Under the pieces are notes generated by a model that was not told the origin of the DNA, ran no database searches, and was given only the letters and a program-made list of their open reading frames with translations. Positions 1 to 7,820 of a stretch of 10,620 bases of DNA are shown in pieces (the stretch's first letter is position 1; each line of letters starts with the position of its first letter). The translations under genes and the position numbers were made by a program. The stretch comes from Clostridia bacterium. GTDB lineage: Bacteria; Bacillota; Clostridia; Oscillospirales; Acutalibacteraceae. The DNA is taken from contig JAFSBS010000087.1 in NCBI GenBank assembly GCA_017437165.1, forward strand, positions 1-10,620, in the 5' to 3' direction.

Positions 1-1
1 G

Positions 2-991
2 GATTTCGGTGAGAAAATAGTAAAAACATATCCTGAAAGACTTGGGTTAAGAAATCATATATTGAGTTGTGGAAATTTTTTAAAAGATTATGATGCTATT
101 GCTGTATTTGAAGATGATATAGTGGTAGCTCCGGGGTTTTATATGTATATGAAGGAGACTGTTGCTAAATATGAATCTGATGACAGAATAGCAGGTATTT
201 CACTGTATAATCATTTATGGAATGTAAATGCAAAGTTACCATTTCAACCACAGTGTTCTCCTTACGATGTGTACTTTTTACAATTTGCACAGTCTTGGGG
301 TCAAATTTGGATGAAAAATCAATGGAATGAGTTTGTAGAATGGTATAAATCTAATTCGGAAGAATTTGTCGCACAGGAAGATATTCCTGGTTTTGTTAGT
401 TCTTGGCCAAAAACCTCATGGCTCAAATATCATATAAAGTATTGTATTGAAAAAAACAAATTTTTTGTATATCCATATACAGCCTTCAGCACATGCTTTT
501 CTGATGTCGGTGAGCATTGTAGTGAAAAAAATACTTGTTTGCAAATTCCTATGATGCAAGGAGTAAAAAAAGGTTTTATTTTACCTGATTTCGATGATGA
601 GTTTATAGTTAAATACGATGCGTTTTTTGAAAGAATTATGAATGACGATATAAATGGTATTAAACCTGAAGAATATTGTATGGATTTGTATGGTAGCCGC
701 AAAGGGTATTTAGGTAAGCGTTATGTTGTAACAACTAAATCTTTACCATATAAGGTTTTGAAAGGATTTTCGCTTGATTTTAAACCACATGAAGAGAATA
801 TTATTCAGGGCGTTTCAGGCGAAGAGTTATTTTTGTATGATACGCTGGAAGTATCAGAGGCACCAAAAGCAGAAATGGATGAATTATTATATTATTTTAG
901 ATTGTATGGAAGAAGCCGACAGTTAGGTGAATATGTTTTAAATCAAATTGTTCAAAAGTTTCGCCGAAAGATTTGTGGAAAAAATTATTGA
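2..991 (+). CDS. Glycosyltransferase, GT-A-like, 5' end outside window
   Basis: Probable cytoplasmic sugar transferase of a surface-polysaccharide locus; donor and acceptor are unknown. The reading frame is open to the window edge. The TTG at 62 is therefore not accepted as the start, and the N-terminus lies upstream. In the visible 329 residues, an acidic motif FEDDIVVAPGFY (about residues 35-46) resembles the metal- and nucleotide-sugar-binding DxD region of GT-A enzymes. A later SWGQIWMKNQW stretch resembles the SWGWATWKR-type motif of bacterial GT2-like/GNT1-like transferases. No membrane segment is visible. It is followed after 52 bases by a fucosyltransferase gene on the same strand and then a flippase gene, which supports a role in building the same oligosaccharide. 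Base composition is strongly AT-rich, as is common for such loci. The general class is fairly secure; the specificity is not. Confidence 0.75.
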   Translation, partial: DFGEKIVKTYPERLGLRNHILSCGNFLKDYDAIAVFEDDIVVAPGFYMYMKETVAKYESDDRIAGISLYNHLWNVNAKLPFQPQCSPYDVYFLQFAQSWGQIWMKNQWNEFVEWYKSNSEEFVAQEDIPGFVSSWPKTSWLKYHIKYCIEKNKFFVYPYTAFSTCFSDVGEHCSEKNTCLQIPMMQGVKKGFILPDFDDEFIVKYDAFFERIMNDDINGIKPEEYCMDLYGSRKGYLGKRYVVTTKSLPYKVLKGFSLDFKPHEENIIQGVSGEELFLYDTLEVSEAPKAEMDELLYYFRLYGRSRQLGEYVLNQIVQKFRRKICGKNY

Positions 992-1043
992 ATAATTATG
1001 TGTTCTATCATAAAATTATGTTTGTAAGGAAATTAAGTTTGCA

Positions 1044-1910
1044 ATGAAAAAGAAGATATATGTAAAATTTTCAGGCGGGTTAGGCAATCAGATGTTTCAG
1101 TATGCCTTTCTATTAATGTTAGAAAAGAAATACCCATCTTATGAAATAAAGGCAGAAGTTTCGTATTATCTTAAAAAAAATTTTAGTACTATTGAATTAG
1201 AAGAAGTTTTAGGAATAGAACTTACAAAGCAAACATTTTTTGAATCACTAAAATACGGAGATTTTTTAGCCAAGGTATGTTTTATTCTTTTTTCCAAACA
1301 ACTTTTTCAGAGACGCAAAAATCGTATTTTAGAAAGAGATTATATGAACGCAAAAATTAAGAATCACTCACTTCTTTCAGGTTATTGGCAAAGCGAAAAT
1401 TTCTTTAAAGAGTGTGAGGAAGTTATAAGACAAAAAATGACTTTACCTTCTCCTCAAGACGAGAAAAGCAAAGAGTATTTGAAAGATATTGAAGAAAGTT
1501 TTTCTGTATCGGTACACGTTAGACGTGGTGATTATTTAAGTGGTAATAACCCTTCCTATTTTGTTGACTTGTCTGAAACACAGTATTATAAAAATGCTAT
1601 TGATTATATAAGAGATAATTATACAAATTGTAAGTTTTTTGTTTTTTCAGATGATATTGATTGGTGTAAGAAAAAATTTACAGGCGAAGATTTTTTGTTT
1701 GTTGACGGTAATTCGAAAAAAGATGCTTGGAAAGATATTTATTTAATGAGCAAATGTAAAGCAAACATTGTGGCAAATTCGTCATTTTCTTGGTGGGGAG
1801 CTTATTTAGGTCAAAAAAACTTCGTTTTGGCACCAAGTTATTTGGGGGCTGAATTTGAAAAATCGCATCCAAATTATTATCCTGAAAACTGGATAAAAAT
1901 TGAATGTTGA
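1044..1910 (+). CDS. Alpha-1,2-fucosyltransferase-like glycosyltransferase (GT11)
   Basis: Predicted to transfer fucose from GDP-fucose, typically in alpha-1,2 linkage to galactose, during synthesis of a surface glycan in the cytoplasm. The 288-residue length is normal for bacterial GT11. Family motifs are visible in order: GGLGNQMFQYA (11-21), LSGYWQSENFF (111-121), HVRRGDYL (158-165; the HxRRxD donor-binding signature), FSDDIDW (201-207) and NSSFSWWGAYL (245-255). The ATG at 1044 is preceded by an AAGGA at 1026-1030, a rather long spacing. The flippase gene follows within 20 bases, so the genes are probably co-transcribed. No GDP-fucose synthesis gene is in the window. Members of this family differ in acceptor and a few in linkage, so 'alpha-1,2' comes from the family and is not shown by the sequence. 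Confidence 0.9.
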   Translation: MKKKIYVKFSGGLGNQMFQYAFLLMLEKKYPSYEIKAEVSYYLKKNFSTIELEEVLGIELTKQTFFESLKYGDFLAKVCFILFSKQLFQRRKNRILERDYMNAKIKNHSLLSGYWQSENFFKECEEVIRQKMTLPSPQDEKSKEYLKDIEESFSVSVHVRRGDYLSGNNPSYFVDLSETQYYKNAIDYIRDNYTNCKFFVFSDDIDWCKKKFTGEDFLFVDGNSKKDAWKDIYLMSKCKANIVANSSFSWWGAYLGQKNFVLAPSYLGAEFEKSHPNYYPENWIKIEC

Positions 1911-1911
1911 T

Positions 1912-1921
1912 AGGAAAAGGA
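1912..1921 (+). promoter_or_regulatory. Ribosome binding site fixing the flippase start
   Basis: The purine-rich AGGAAAAGGA ends 8 bases before the ATG at 1930. An in-frame TTG at 1900 lies inside the preceding gene and upstream of this site, so the ATG is the better start. Confidence 0.7.
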
Positions 1922-1929
1922 CAATAAGT

Positions 1930-3372
1930 ATGAAAAAACTTATTCAAAAGTATAAATCAATGCCGGTTGCAGCCAAATGTTCAATTTGGTTTGCATTTTC
2001 CGGCTTTTTTCAAAAAGGCATCTCGTTAGTACCGACACCTTTGTTTACAAGGCTTCTTACAACGGAACAATATGGACAGTTTTCAGTATTTCAGTCGTGG
2101 TATCAGATAATAAGCATATTTGCTACGCTAAATTTGGCTTATGGCGTTTTTAATAATGGTATGACAAAGTATCCTGAAGATAGGAATAGATATGTGTCAT
2201 CTATGCAAGGATTATCATCTGTCGTTACACTATTGTTGCTTTGCCTGTATTTGCCGTTCAGGGAATACATAAATGAATTAACAGGTCTTTCTACACTTTT
2301 AATGCTTACAATTTTTGCTGAGTGCCTGGCTGCACCTGCATTGGCATTCTGGTCTGCAAGACAAAGATATCAATTTAGGTATATTGCCCTTGTGAGTGTG
2401 ACAATAGGAATAACGGTTATATCACCTGTTATTGGTTTGTTTGCTGTTAGTTTGGCAGAAGAAAAGGGAATCGCAAGAATTTTATCCGCAGCAGTTATTA
2501 ATGTTTGTGTTGGTTTTTTCTTTTATGTTTTGAATGTGGCGAGAGGCAAAAAACTTTTTAATAAAGAATATTGGATGTTTGCATTGAAGTTTAATATTCC
2601 GTTGATTCCACATTATCTTTCTACTATAGTTTTGGCTCAATCAGATAGAGTTATGATTGAAAGAATTGTTGGTGAGTCTGCAGTTGCTATTTATAGTGTT
2701 GCTTATACTTTTTCATTAGTTATGAATATTGTTCTTTCCAGCATAAACTCTTCTTATGTTCCGTGGACTTACCAAAATTTGAAGCAAGGAAATGTTAAGG
2801 TTATTAATAAAACAACATCGCTTTTGATATTGGGTTTTGCAATATTTTCTGTTTTACCTATACTTATAGCTCCAGAATTTATGAAGATTATTGCACCACC
2901 TGAATATTCGGCTGGTGTTTGGGTTATACCACCAGTTTCTGCAAGTGTTTTCTTTATGTTTCTTTATCATATGTTTGCAAATATAGAGTTCTATTTTGAA
3001 AAGAATAAACTTATTATGGTAGCATCTGTTGTTACAGCACTGATAAATATTATTCTTAATGCATTATTTATACCTGTTTTTGGTTATGTGGCAGCGGCTT
3101 ATACAACACTTGTGTGTTATGTATTTTTTGCCTTTGCACACTATGTTTTGATGTGTAAGATTAGTAAAACGTATTTAAATACAAAATGTGTTTATAATGA
3201 AAAATTGATTTTCGTTATTTCGTTTGCCTATATTGGTTGCACAGCACTCGCAATGAGTCTTTATAATTTAGTTATTGTAAGATACGCAATATTGCTTGTT
3301 GTATTTGTGGCGATTGTTATTAAGAGAGAAAAAGTATTTGAGATAGTTAAGAATATAAAGAAAAGTGATTGA
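1930..3372 (+). CDS. Polysaccharide flippase, Wzx/RfbX-like (MOP superfamily)
   Basis: Integral membrane transporter expected to flip a lipid-linked oligosaccharide from the cytoplasmic to the outer face of the membrane. From the ATG at 1930 it is 480 residues, typical for the family. The N-terminus is basic and followed by SIWFAFSGFFQKGISLVPTP and FTRLLTTEQYGQFSVFQSW, a pattern typical of COG2244 flippases (a conserved PLFTRLLT-type start and a YG turn). About 12-14 hydrophobic stretches follow to the basic C-terminus. It is the last gene of the glycan locus: the next gene is convergent and a bidirectional hairpin lies between them. No polymerase is in the window, so whether it exports single units or feeds a Wzy pathway cannot be told. 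Confidence 0.9.
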   Translation: MKKLIQKYKSMPVAAKCSIWFAFSGFFQKGISLVPTPLFTRLLTTEQYGQFSVFQSWYQIISIFATLNLAYGVFNNGMTKYPEDRNRYVSSMQGLSSVVTLLLLCLYLPFREYINELTGLSTLLMLTIFAECLAAPALAFWSARQRYQFRYIALVSVTIGITVISPVIGLFAVSLAEEKGIARILSAAVINVCVGFFFYVLNVARGKKLFNKEYWMFALKFNIPLIPHYLSTIVLAQSDRVMIERIVGESAVAIYSVAYTFSLVMNIVLSSINSSYVPWTYQNLKQGNVKVINKTTSLLILGFAIFSVLPILIAPEFMKIIAPPEYSAGVWVIPPVSASVFFMFLYHMFANIEFYFEKNKLIMVASVVTALINIILNALFIPVFGYVAAAYTTLVCYVFFAFAHYVLMCKISKTYLNTKCVYNEKLIFVISFAYIGCTALAMSLYNLVIVRYAILLVVFVAIVIKREKVFEIVKNIKKSD

Positions 3373-3412
3373 TTTTAGATTTATAGATTTCACCTCGCTA
3401 TCAAAAATAATA

Positions 3413-3448
3413 AAACACGAAATTCACAATTTAGTGAATTTCGTGTTT
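3413..3448. terminator. Bidirectional intrinsic terminator between convergent operons
   Basis: A perfect 15-bp inverted repeat (3413-3427 with 3434-3448, arms AAACACGAAATTCAC) encloses a 6-base loop. T-rich sequence follows on the + strand (3446-3459), and the A-rich stretch at 3405-3415 gives U-rich RNA on the - strand. It lies between the flippase stop (3372) and the stop of the convergent gene (3475), so it can end both transcripts. Confidence 0.9.
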
Positions 3449-3474
3449 CTTATTTCTTTGAATTGAGGAGTTAA

Positions 3475-4323
3475 TTACTGATCTACCGAATTACTAATCT
3501 CCGCTTCTTTAATTTTATCTTGCTCCGCATTATATTCAATTGTTTTCTGATTAGCCTCCTTAACTCTTTCGACTAAACCATCTTCATAAATGTCGCTGTA
3601 ATAGAAATTCCTGATTGATATCTGGGCATCGCTCATATAAGGTTCGCCCTCTTTTTTAGGTGGCTCAAGTACAAAGTCAACTGCTTTAAAAGTAACGCCG
3701 GATTTGTCAAATTTATTTTTTACATCTAAAAGTAATTCAGCGAGTCTTTCGTGGGTTACTTCATCATCATAAGCGTAAAGAACAAGTTTACCGTGTTTAG
3801 CGGCAACTTCTTTTATGTCATAAATTTTGTCTATAACAAGTTCATCTTTTTGTAAAGCATATTCGGGGTGTTCCTCATCTATTGGGTAATCACTTAAAAC
3901 ACAAGGAATTTCACCATAAGCAATAAAATATTTTTCACTGAAATCCTTTGATTCGGTAATTGCTTTTACTGCGTTTCTGTAATCGTCTTCAAGTCGCATT
4001 GCAGTGTTCCAACCCGTAGTAACATCATCGTAACAATCAAGCTCGAGTTTGCCTGTAAAATCGATTGACAATGAAAAATGACTGTCTATACTTGTAGGTG
4101 AAGTTACTCGAGCGTAATAGTTACCGGTTTTAAAATCGTATGTTACTTCTTCGATTATAAAATCTTTATCGCTGTAATTCTTTTCTAAATGTTCATTTGC
4201 ACTTTTGGTTGCTAAAAACTTCGAAACAGGGTTACCAACCAGTGCATTTGCAAAAAGACCAACACCAATTATTAAAACTATTGCTACTACTAATGCTAAA
4301 ACTTTTAAAATCTTCTTTTTCAT
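3475..4323 (-). CDS. Exported YfjL-like protein, third gene of ECF sigma operon
   Basis: Function unknown. The 282-residue protein begins with a basic tip and a hydrophobic helix (about residues 6-28), so it is anchored in or secreted across the membrane; there is no lipobox cysteine. After it comes LVGNPVSKFLA and a mixed alpha/beta domain (YDFKTGNYYARV and SLSIDF segments). This resembles Bacillota exported proteins related to B. subtilis YfjL, which are often encoded next to an ECF sigma factor. The C-terminus is charged and probably helical. It starts 3 bases after the anti-sigma stop, with a GGAGA-type ribosome binding site inside the end of that gene, so it is translated from the same mRNA. 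It may sense, or be a target of, the sigma system; this is inference from position only. The family assignment rests on recognition, not on a search. Confidence 0.7.
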   Translation of the reverse strand: MKKKILKVLALVVAIVLIIGVGLFANALVGNPVSKFLATKSANEHLEKNYSDKDFIIEEVTYDFKTGNYYARVTSPTSIDSHFSLSIDFTGKLELDCYDDVTTGWNTAMRLEDDYRNAVKAITESKDFSEKYFIAYGEIPCVLSDYPIDEEHPEYALQKDELVIDKIYDIKEVAAKHGKLVLYAYDDEVTHERLAELLLDVKNKFDKSGVTFKAVDFVLEPPKKEGEPYMSDAQISIRNFYYSDIYEDGLVERVKEANQKTIEYNAEQDKIKEAEISNSVDQ

Positions 4324-4326
4324 AAA

Positions 4327-4878
4327 TTATTTCTCCTTTCTGAAAGCAAAGTGAATTAAAAATGCGATTATGATTCCTGCGTCAACAAATGCGGTGAATA
4401 TTGCGGTCCAGAAAAATATGTCTATAAATTCGACATCTGCGAGGTTAAAAAGACACGCTAACAGGTTTATTACCAAAAGTAAAACAGGTAATTTATAAAA
4501 TGCCTTAAATCTGAAAATTATATAGCCGAAAACACCGACAATCGGCATTATTAAACTGTTGTAAAAAACATTGGCGCTATTCATTGAAAGAAAACCGAAG
4601 AAAATGAAGAATATAATTAACAGATAAGAAATACTGTGAACCTGCATATTCATTTTTTTCATTATTCTTTTGAATGGTTTAATATTTTCCGGTTGTTTTT
4701 CAGCATCTTCTTTAAAAACTTCTTTTAAATCAGCCCCATTTTTTAGTGCTTCAAAATCTTTTCTGCAATTCTCACATTCAAATAAATGATTTTTAACAAA
4801 TTCCGAGGTTTCATCGCACACCATATTTTCCAAGTATAAAGGCAAAAGGTCTGAAATTATTTTACATTCATTTTTCAT
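4327..4878 (-). CDS. Anti-sigma factor with zinc finger (zf-HC2 type), membrane-bound
   Basis: Predicted to hold the ECF sigma factor encoded just upstream inactive at the membrane. The start chosen is the ATG at 4878, preceded by GGAGG at 4889-4893. It overlaps the sigma stop as ATGA, which implies translational coupling and matched amounts of the two proteins. The 183-residue product has the anti-sigma signature H31-x3-C35-x2-C38 with an additional Cys5 and Cys21, then an acidic linker. Four hydrophobic segments follow (about 82-98, 105-122, 129-146, 153-178) and a basic tail KEK. Many relatives have only one membrane helix, so the four-helix membrane part may itself sense or be structural. 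A longer reading from 4938 would lie inside the sigma gene and has no ribosome binding site of its own. Confidence 0.85.
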   Translation of the reverse strand: MKNECKIISDLLPLYLENMVCDETSEFVKNHLFECENCRKDFEALKNGADLKEVFKEDAEKQPENIKPFKRIMKKMNMQVHSISYLLIIFFIFFGFLSMNSANVFYNSLIMPIVGVFGYIIFRFKAFYKLPVLLLVINLLACLFNLADVEFIDIFFWTAIFTAFVDAGIIIAFLIHFAFRKEK

Positions 4879-5372
4879 TTTTCTTTTTCCTCCAATCTTT
4901 CCTTTATAAGTTTTCTTGCACGGTGATAAGTGACACACGCCCAGTTCTCGTTTTTATTAAAGATACCGGCAATCTCTTTGAAACTCAAATCAGCATAAAC
5001 ACGCCACATAAAAACTTCTCTGTACGGTTCATCTATCTCGTGTAAAATTTTTTGTATTTCAAATGCCTGTAATTTGCTTGTAACTTCATCAGCAACATTG
5101 TTTTGGTTGTTGGGCAGATTTATAAGTTCGGTTTCTTCTGTATTCTGTGTTTTAGAGTTTTTCTTTATATAAGTGTAGTAACTGTTTTTTGCTATCTGAC
5201 AGAGCCACACCCTTATTTCACACTCTCCACGAAAACTATCAATTGATTTAAGGGCTTTAAAAAAAGTCTCACTTGTTATTTCTTCTGCTATATGTTCATT
5301 ACCCGAGAGTCGTTTTATATAAACATAAACATCATTAAAATATTCTTTGTAAACTTTCTCGAAATCGGTCAC
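4875..5372 (-). CDS. ECF-type RNA polymerase sigma factor
   Basis: Sigma-70 family protein of the extracytoplasmic function group that would direct RNA polymerase to its own regulon, probably envelope or stress genes. From the GTG start at 5372 it is 165 residues. Region 2 spans about 5-72 (AEEITSETFFKALKSIDSF, then VWLCQIAKNSYYTYIKK for -10 contact). Region 4 spans about 105-160 (FKEIAGIFNKNENWACVTY, a helix-turn-helix for -35 contact). The GTG is preferred over an in-frame ATG at 5399 because AAAGGGGTGAT sits directly before it, whereas the ATG has no such site and would lie almost at the transcript start of the nearest promoter candidate. It heads an operon with its anti-sigma factor and a YfjL-like exported protein. 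Confidence 0.92.
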   Translation of the reverse strand: MTDFEKVYKEYFNDVYVYIKRLSGNEHIAEEITSETFFKALKSIDSFRGECEIRVWLCQIAKNSYYTYIKKNSKTQNTEETELINLPNNQNNVADEVTSKLQAFEIQKILHEIDEPYREVFMWRVYADLSFKEIAGIFNKNENWACVTYHRARKLIKERLEEKEK

Positions 5373-5375
5373 TTC

Positions 5376-5386
5376 ATCACCCCTTT
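5376..5386 (-). promoter_or_regulatory. Ribosome binding site for sigma factor GTG start
   Basis: AAAGGGGTGAT, a near match to the full anti-Shine-Dalgarno complement with one base missing. The GGGG core is 7 bases before the GTG at 5372. It decides for the GTG over the upstream ATG at 5399. Confidence 0.7.
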
Positions 5387-5402
5387 CATCTCTTTTCACT
5401 TA

Positions 5403-5431
5403 TAAGACTACGCAAAAAAGAAAATCTTACA
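5403..5431 (-). promoter_or_regulatory. ECF-like promoter candidate for the sigma operon
   Basis: On the - strand TGTAAG (5431-5426) is followed after 17 bases by GTCTTA (5408-5403), preceded by CGTA (5412-5409). A T-rich stretch follows the upstream element, as in several ECF promoters. The start of transcription would fall near 5395, giving a short leader before the GTG at 5372. Autoregulation by the encoded sigma factor is a reasonable but unproven reading. Confidence 0.45.
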
Positions 5432-5452
5432 AGAATTTTAAAAATTTTTTTA

Positions 5453-5461
5453 ATTATAGCA
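5453..5461 (-). promoter_or_regulatory. Extended -10 element, housekeeping-type promoter candidate
   Basis: TGCTATAAT on the - strand is a perfect extended -10. No good -35 is present (TTCTAT at 17-base spacing), which extended -10 promoters can tolerate. It would start near 5446 and could give basal expression of the sigma operon. The surrounding DNA is very AT-rich, so chance matches are likely. Confidence 0.4.
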
Positions 5462-5500
5462 TATTTTTTTAAAAAATAGAATCAGAGCTATAAAATAAAA

Positions 5501-5540
5501 CATCCTATCATTTAAAGTATCAACTAAAAATGATAGGATG
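5501..5540 (-). terminator. Intrinsic terminator after pnp
   Basis: A perfect 13-bp stem (5528-5540 with 5501-5513, arm CATCCTATCATTT) encloses a 14-base loop. In the - direction the transcript then runs into TTTTATTTTA (5500-5491). It lies about 45 bases past the pnp stop and separates pnp from the sigma operon. Confidence 0.8.
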
Positions 5541-5554
5541 TGTCTTGTTATTAT

Positions 5555-5589
5555 AATTCTGAATTACGAATTCCGCACTCCGAATTAGT
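5555..5589. repeat. Five-unit 7-bp tandem repeat, consensus AATTNCG
   Basis: Consecutive heptamers AATTCTG, AATTACG, AATTCCG, CACTCCG and AATTAGT run from 5555 to 5589 on the + strand. The last unit contains the pnp stop codon (5585-5587). The repeat thus forms the junction between pnp and its terminator. Confidence 0.7.
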
Positions 5590-7759
5590 CTCTTCTTGGT
5601 CTTCTGTCTCTGTTGAAGTTTCTTCTTGGTCTGTCTTCTTCAACATCATTTTCAGGAACAAGACCTTCAACTTCAATAAGAGCGTCACGACGAGAAAGGT
5701 TAATTCTGCCCTGGTCATCAATTTCTGAAACCTTAACGATAACTTCATCGCCAACATTTACGCAATCTTCAACTTTTTCAACTCTCTTAACATCGAGTTT
5801 TGAAATATGGACAAGACCTTCTTTACCGGGAGCAATTTCAACGAATGCACCGAATGACATAAGGCGAGTAACAACACCTTTGTAAATTGCGCCAACTTCC
5901 GGGTCATTTGCGATTGTGTTGATAATATCGAGCGCACGGTTAGCATCGTCAATATCAATAGCTGTAACATAAACTGTACCATCTTCTTCAACATCAACTT
6001 TACAGTTACATTCAGCACAAATCTTCTGAATAACTTTACCTTGTTTACCAATAACGTCACCGATTTTTTCAACATCAATTTTTGTTGAAAGGAGTTTTGG
6101 TGCATATTTAGAAAGCTCTTTTCTTGGTTCTGCAATACAAGGAAGCATAATTTCATCAAGAATATAGCAACGAGCTTTATATGTCTTTTCGAATGCTTCT
6201 TTAATGATTTCAGGAGTAAGACCGTGAACTTTTAAGTCCATCTGAATTGCTGTGATACCTTTTTTAGTACCTGCAACCTTAAAGTCCATATCGCCGAAGA
6301 AGTCTTCAAGACCTTGAATATCAACCATTGTCATGAAACGATCACCTTCAGAAACAAGACCGCAAGAAATACCGGCAACAGGTGCTTTAATAGGTACACC
6401 GGCAGCCATAAGTGCAAGAGTAGAACCACAAACTGAACCTTGTGAAGTTGAACCATTTGATGAAAGAACTTCTGAAACAACACGGATTGTGTATGGGAAT
6501 TCTTCAACTGATGGAATAACAGGAACGAGTGAACGCTCTGCCAAAGCACCGTGACCAATTTCACGTCTGCCAGGACCACGAGATGGTTTTGTTTCACCAA
6601 CTGAGTAAGAAGGGAAATTGTAGTGGTGGATATATCTCTTTTCAACTTCTTCGTCAATACCATCAAGAATCTGTGCATCACGAGCAGTACCGAGAGTTGC
6701 AATTGAAAGAACCTGAGTCTGACCACGAGTGAACATACCTGAACCGTGAACACGGCTTAAAAGGTCAACCTGTGCGTTAAGTGGACGGATTTCATCAATA
6801 CCTCTGCCGTCCACACGTTTGCCTTCATCAAGAAGCCAACGACGAACGATGAATTTCTGAAGTTTGTAAAGACAGTCATCAATTTTTGCAGCTTCTTCAG
6901 GGAATTTTTCATCAAATTCAGCATGAACTCTGTCATAAATTGGTTGAAGTCTTTCGTCACGGATTCTCTTGTCATCTGTATCAAGAGCAACTTTAACATC
7001 TTCAATAGCGAATGCTTTGATTGCTTCGTAAAGCTCTTCTGATGGGTCATTTGATTCAAAAGGAATCTTTTCTTTACCGATTTCTTTAACGATACCCTTT
7101 ATGAATTCAACAACCTTTTTATTTTCTTCATGAGCAAACATAATACCATCAAACATAACTTCGTTTGAAATTTCATTTGCACCTGCTTCAATCATAGCAA
7201 CGAGAGAATCAGTTGAAGCAACTGTAACAGTCATTTCTGTTTTTGCTCTTTCTTCAAGATTTGGGTTGATAACATATTTGCCATCAACAAGACCGAGAGA
7301 AACACTTGAAACAGGGCCATCCCACGGGATTTCTGAAATAGCAATAGCAGTAGAAACACCCCAGAGAGCTGCAATTTCAGGTGAACAATCAGGGTCAACA
7401 GACATAACTGTAGCAACAACAGAAACATCGTTTCTCATATCTTTTGGGAAGAGTGGGCGAATAGGTCTGTCGATAACACGTGAAGTAAGAACTGCTTTGT
7501 CAGATGCTTTACCTTCACGTCTGCCGAAAGAACCTGGAATTTTGCCTACTGAATAAAGTTTTTCTTCAAAATCAACTGAAAGTGGGAAGAAGTCAACTCC
7601 TTCTCTTGGCTTTGGAGCCATTGTAGCTGTACAAAGTACTTCTGTTTCGCCGTAACGAACAAGACAAGCACCATTTGCAAGACCAGCCATTTTACCGGTT
7701 TCAATTACGAGTTTTCTACCGGCAACTTCTGTTTCAAATGTTCTGAATTCATTAAACAT
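5585..7759 (-). CDS. pnp: Polyribonucleotide nucleotidyltransferase (PNPase)
   Basis: Phosphorolytic 3'-to-5' exoribonuclease that releases nucleoside diphosphates, acting in mRNA decay and RNA quality control as a homotrimer. The 724 residues show the full domain order: first RNase PH-like domain (about 1-140), helical linker (about 240-325), second, catalytic RNase PH domain (about 325-550), KH domain with GKQG at 571-574, and S1 domain (about 622-692). The metal-binding catalytic residues are intact: D486, D492 and K494 in EDFFGDMDFK, at the same numbers as in E. coli. The phosphate-binding region SSNGSTSQGSVCGS (433-446) is also present. An acidic then arginine-rich tail (about 703-724) may add RNA contact. 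The ATG at 7759 has GAGGT at 7767-7771. It lies downstream of rpsO, separated by two hairpins. Confidence 0.99.
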   Translation of the reverse strand: MFNEFRTFETEVAGRKLVIETGKMAGLANGACLVRYGETEVLCTATMAPKPREGVDFFPLSVDFEEKLYSVGKIPGSFGRREGKASDKAVLTSRVIDRPIRPLFPKDMRNDVSVVATVMSVDPDCSPEIAALWGVSTAIAISEIPWDGPVSSVSLGLVDGKYVINPNLEERAKTEMTVTVASTDSLVAMIEAGANEISNEVMFDGIMFAHEENKKVVEFIKGIVKEIGKEKIPFESNDPSEELYEAIKAFAIEDVKVALDTDDKRIRDERLQPIYDRVHAEFDEKFPEEAAKIDDCLYKLQKFIVRRWLLDEGKRVDGRGIDEIRPLNAQVDLLSRVHGSGMFTRGQTQVLSIATLGTARDAQILDGIDEEVEKRYIHHYNFPSYSVGETKPSRGPGRREIGHGALAERSLVPVIPSVEEFPYTIRVVSEVLSSNGSTSQGSVCGSTLALMAAGVPIKAPVAGISCGLVSEGDRFMTMVDIQGLEDFFGDMDFKVAGTKKGITAIQMDLKVHGLTPEIIKEAFEKTYKARCYILDEIMLPCIAEPRKELSKYAPKLLSTKIDVEKIGDVIGKQGKVIQKICAECNCKVDVEEDGTVYVTAIDIDDANRALDIINTIANDPEVGAIYKGVVTRLMSFGAFVEIAPGKEGLVHISKLDVKRVEKVEDCVNVGDEVIVKVSEIDDQGRINLSRRDALIEVEGLVPENDVEEDRPRRNFNRDRRPRRD

Positions 7760-7820
7760 AACTTTTACCTCTTTTTCTTTTTTCTGTCTTTTCTATCATT
7801 TCCTACTTGTTTTCTGAGGT

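Noticed and set aside
430..702. 90-codon open frame on the - strand within the first glycosyltransferase
   Set aside because: It lies fully inside a better supported gene on the other strand and shows no recognisable features.
62..991. TTG at 62 as start of the first gene
   Set aside because: The same frame is open to the window edge with sensible coding sequence before it and no ribosome binding site at 62, so the gene is cut by the window.
1900..1929. TTG at 1900 as flippase start
   Set aside because: It lies inside the fucosyltransferase gene, and a good ribosome binding site points to the ATG at 1930.
5373..5399. ATG at 5399 as sigma factor start
   Set aside because: No ribosome binding site precedes it. 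It is almost at the expected transcript start of the nearer promoter candidate, and the GTG at 5372 has a near-perfect site.
5613..7556. Several open frames of 60-140 codons overlapping pnp on both strands
   Set aside because: They are shadows of the pnp coding sequence, have no family resemblance and no plausible start sites.
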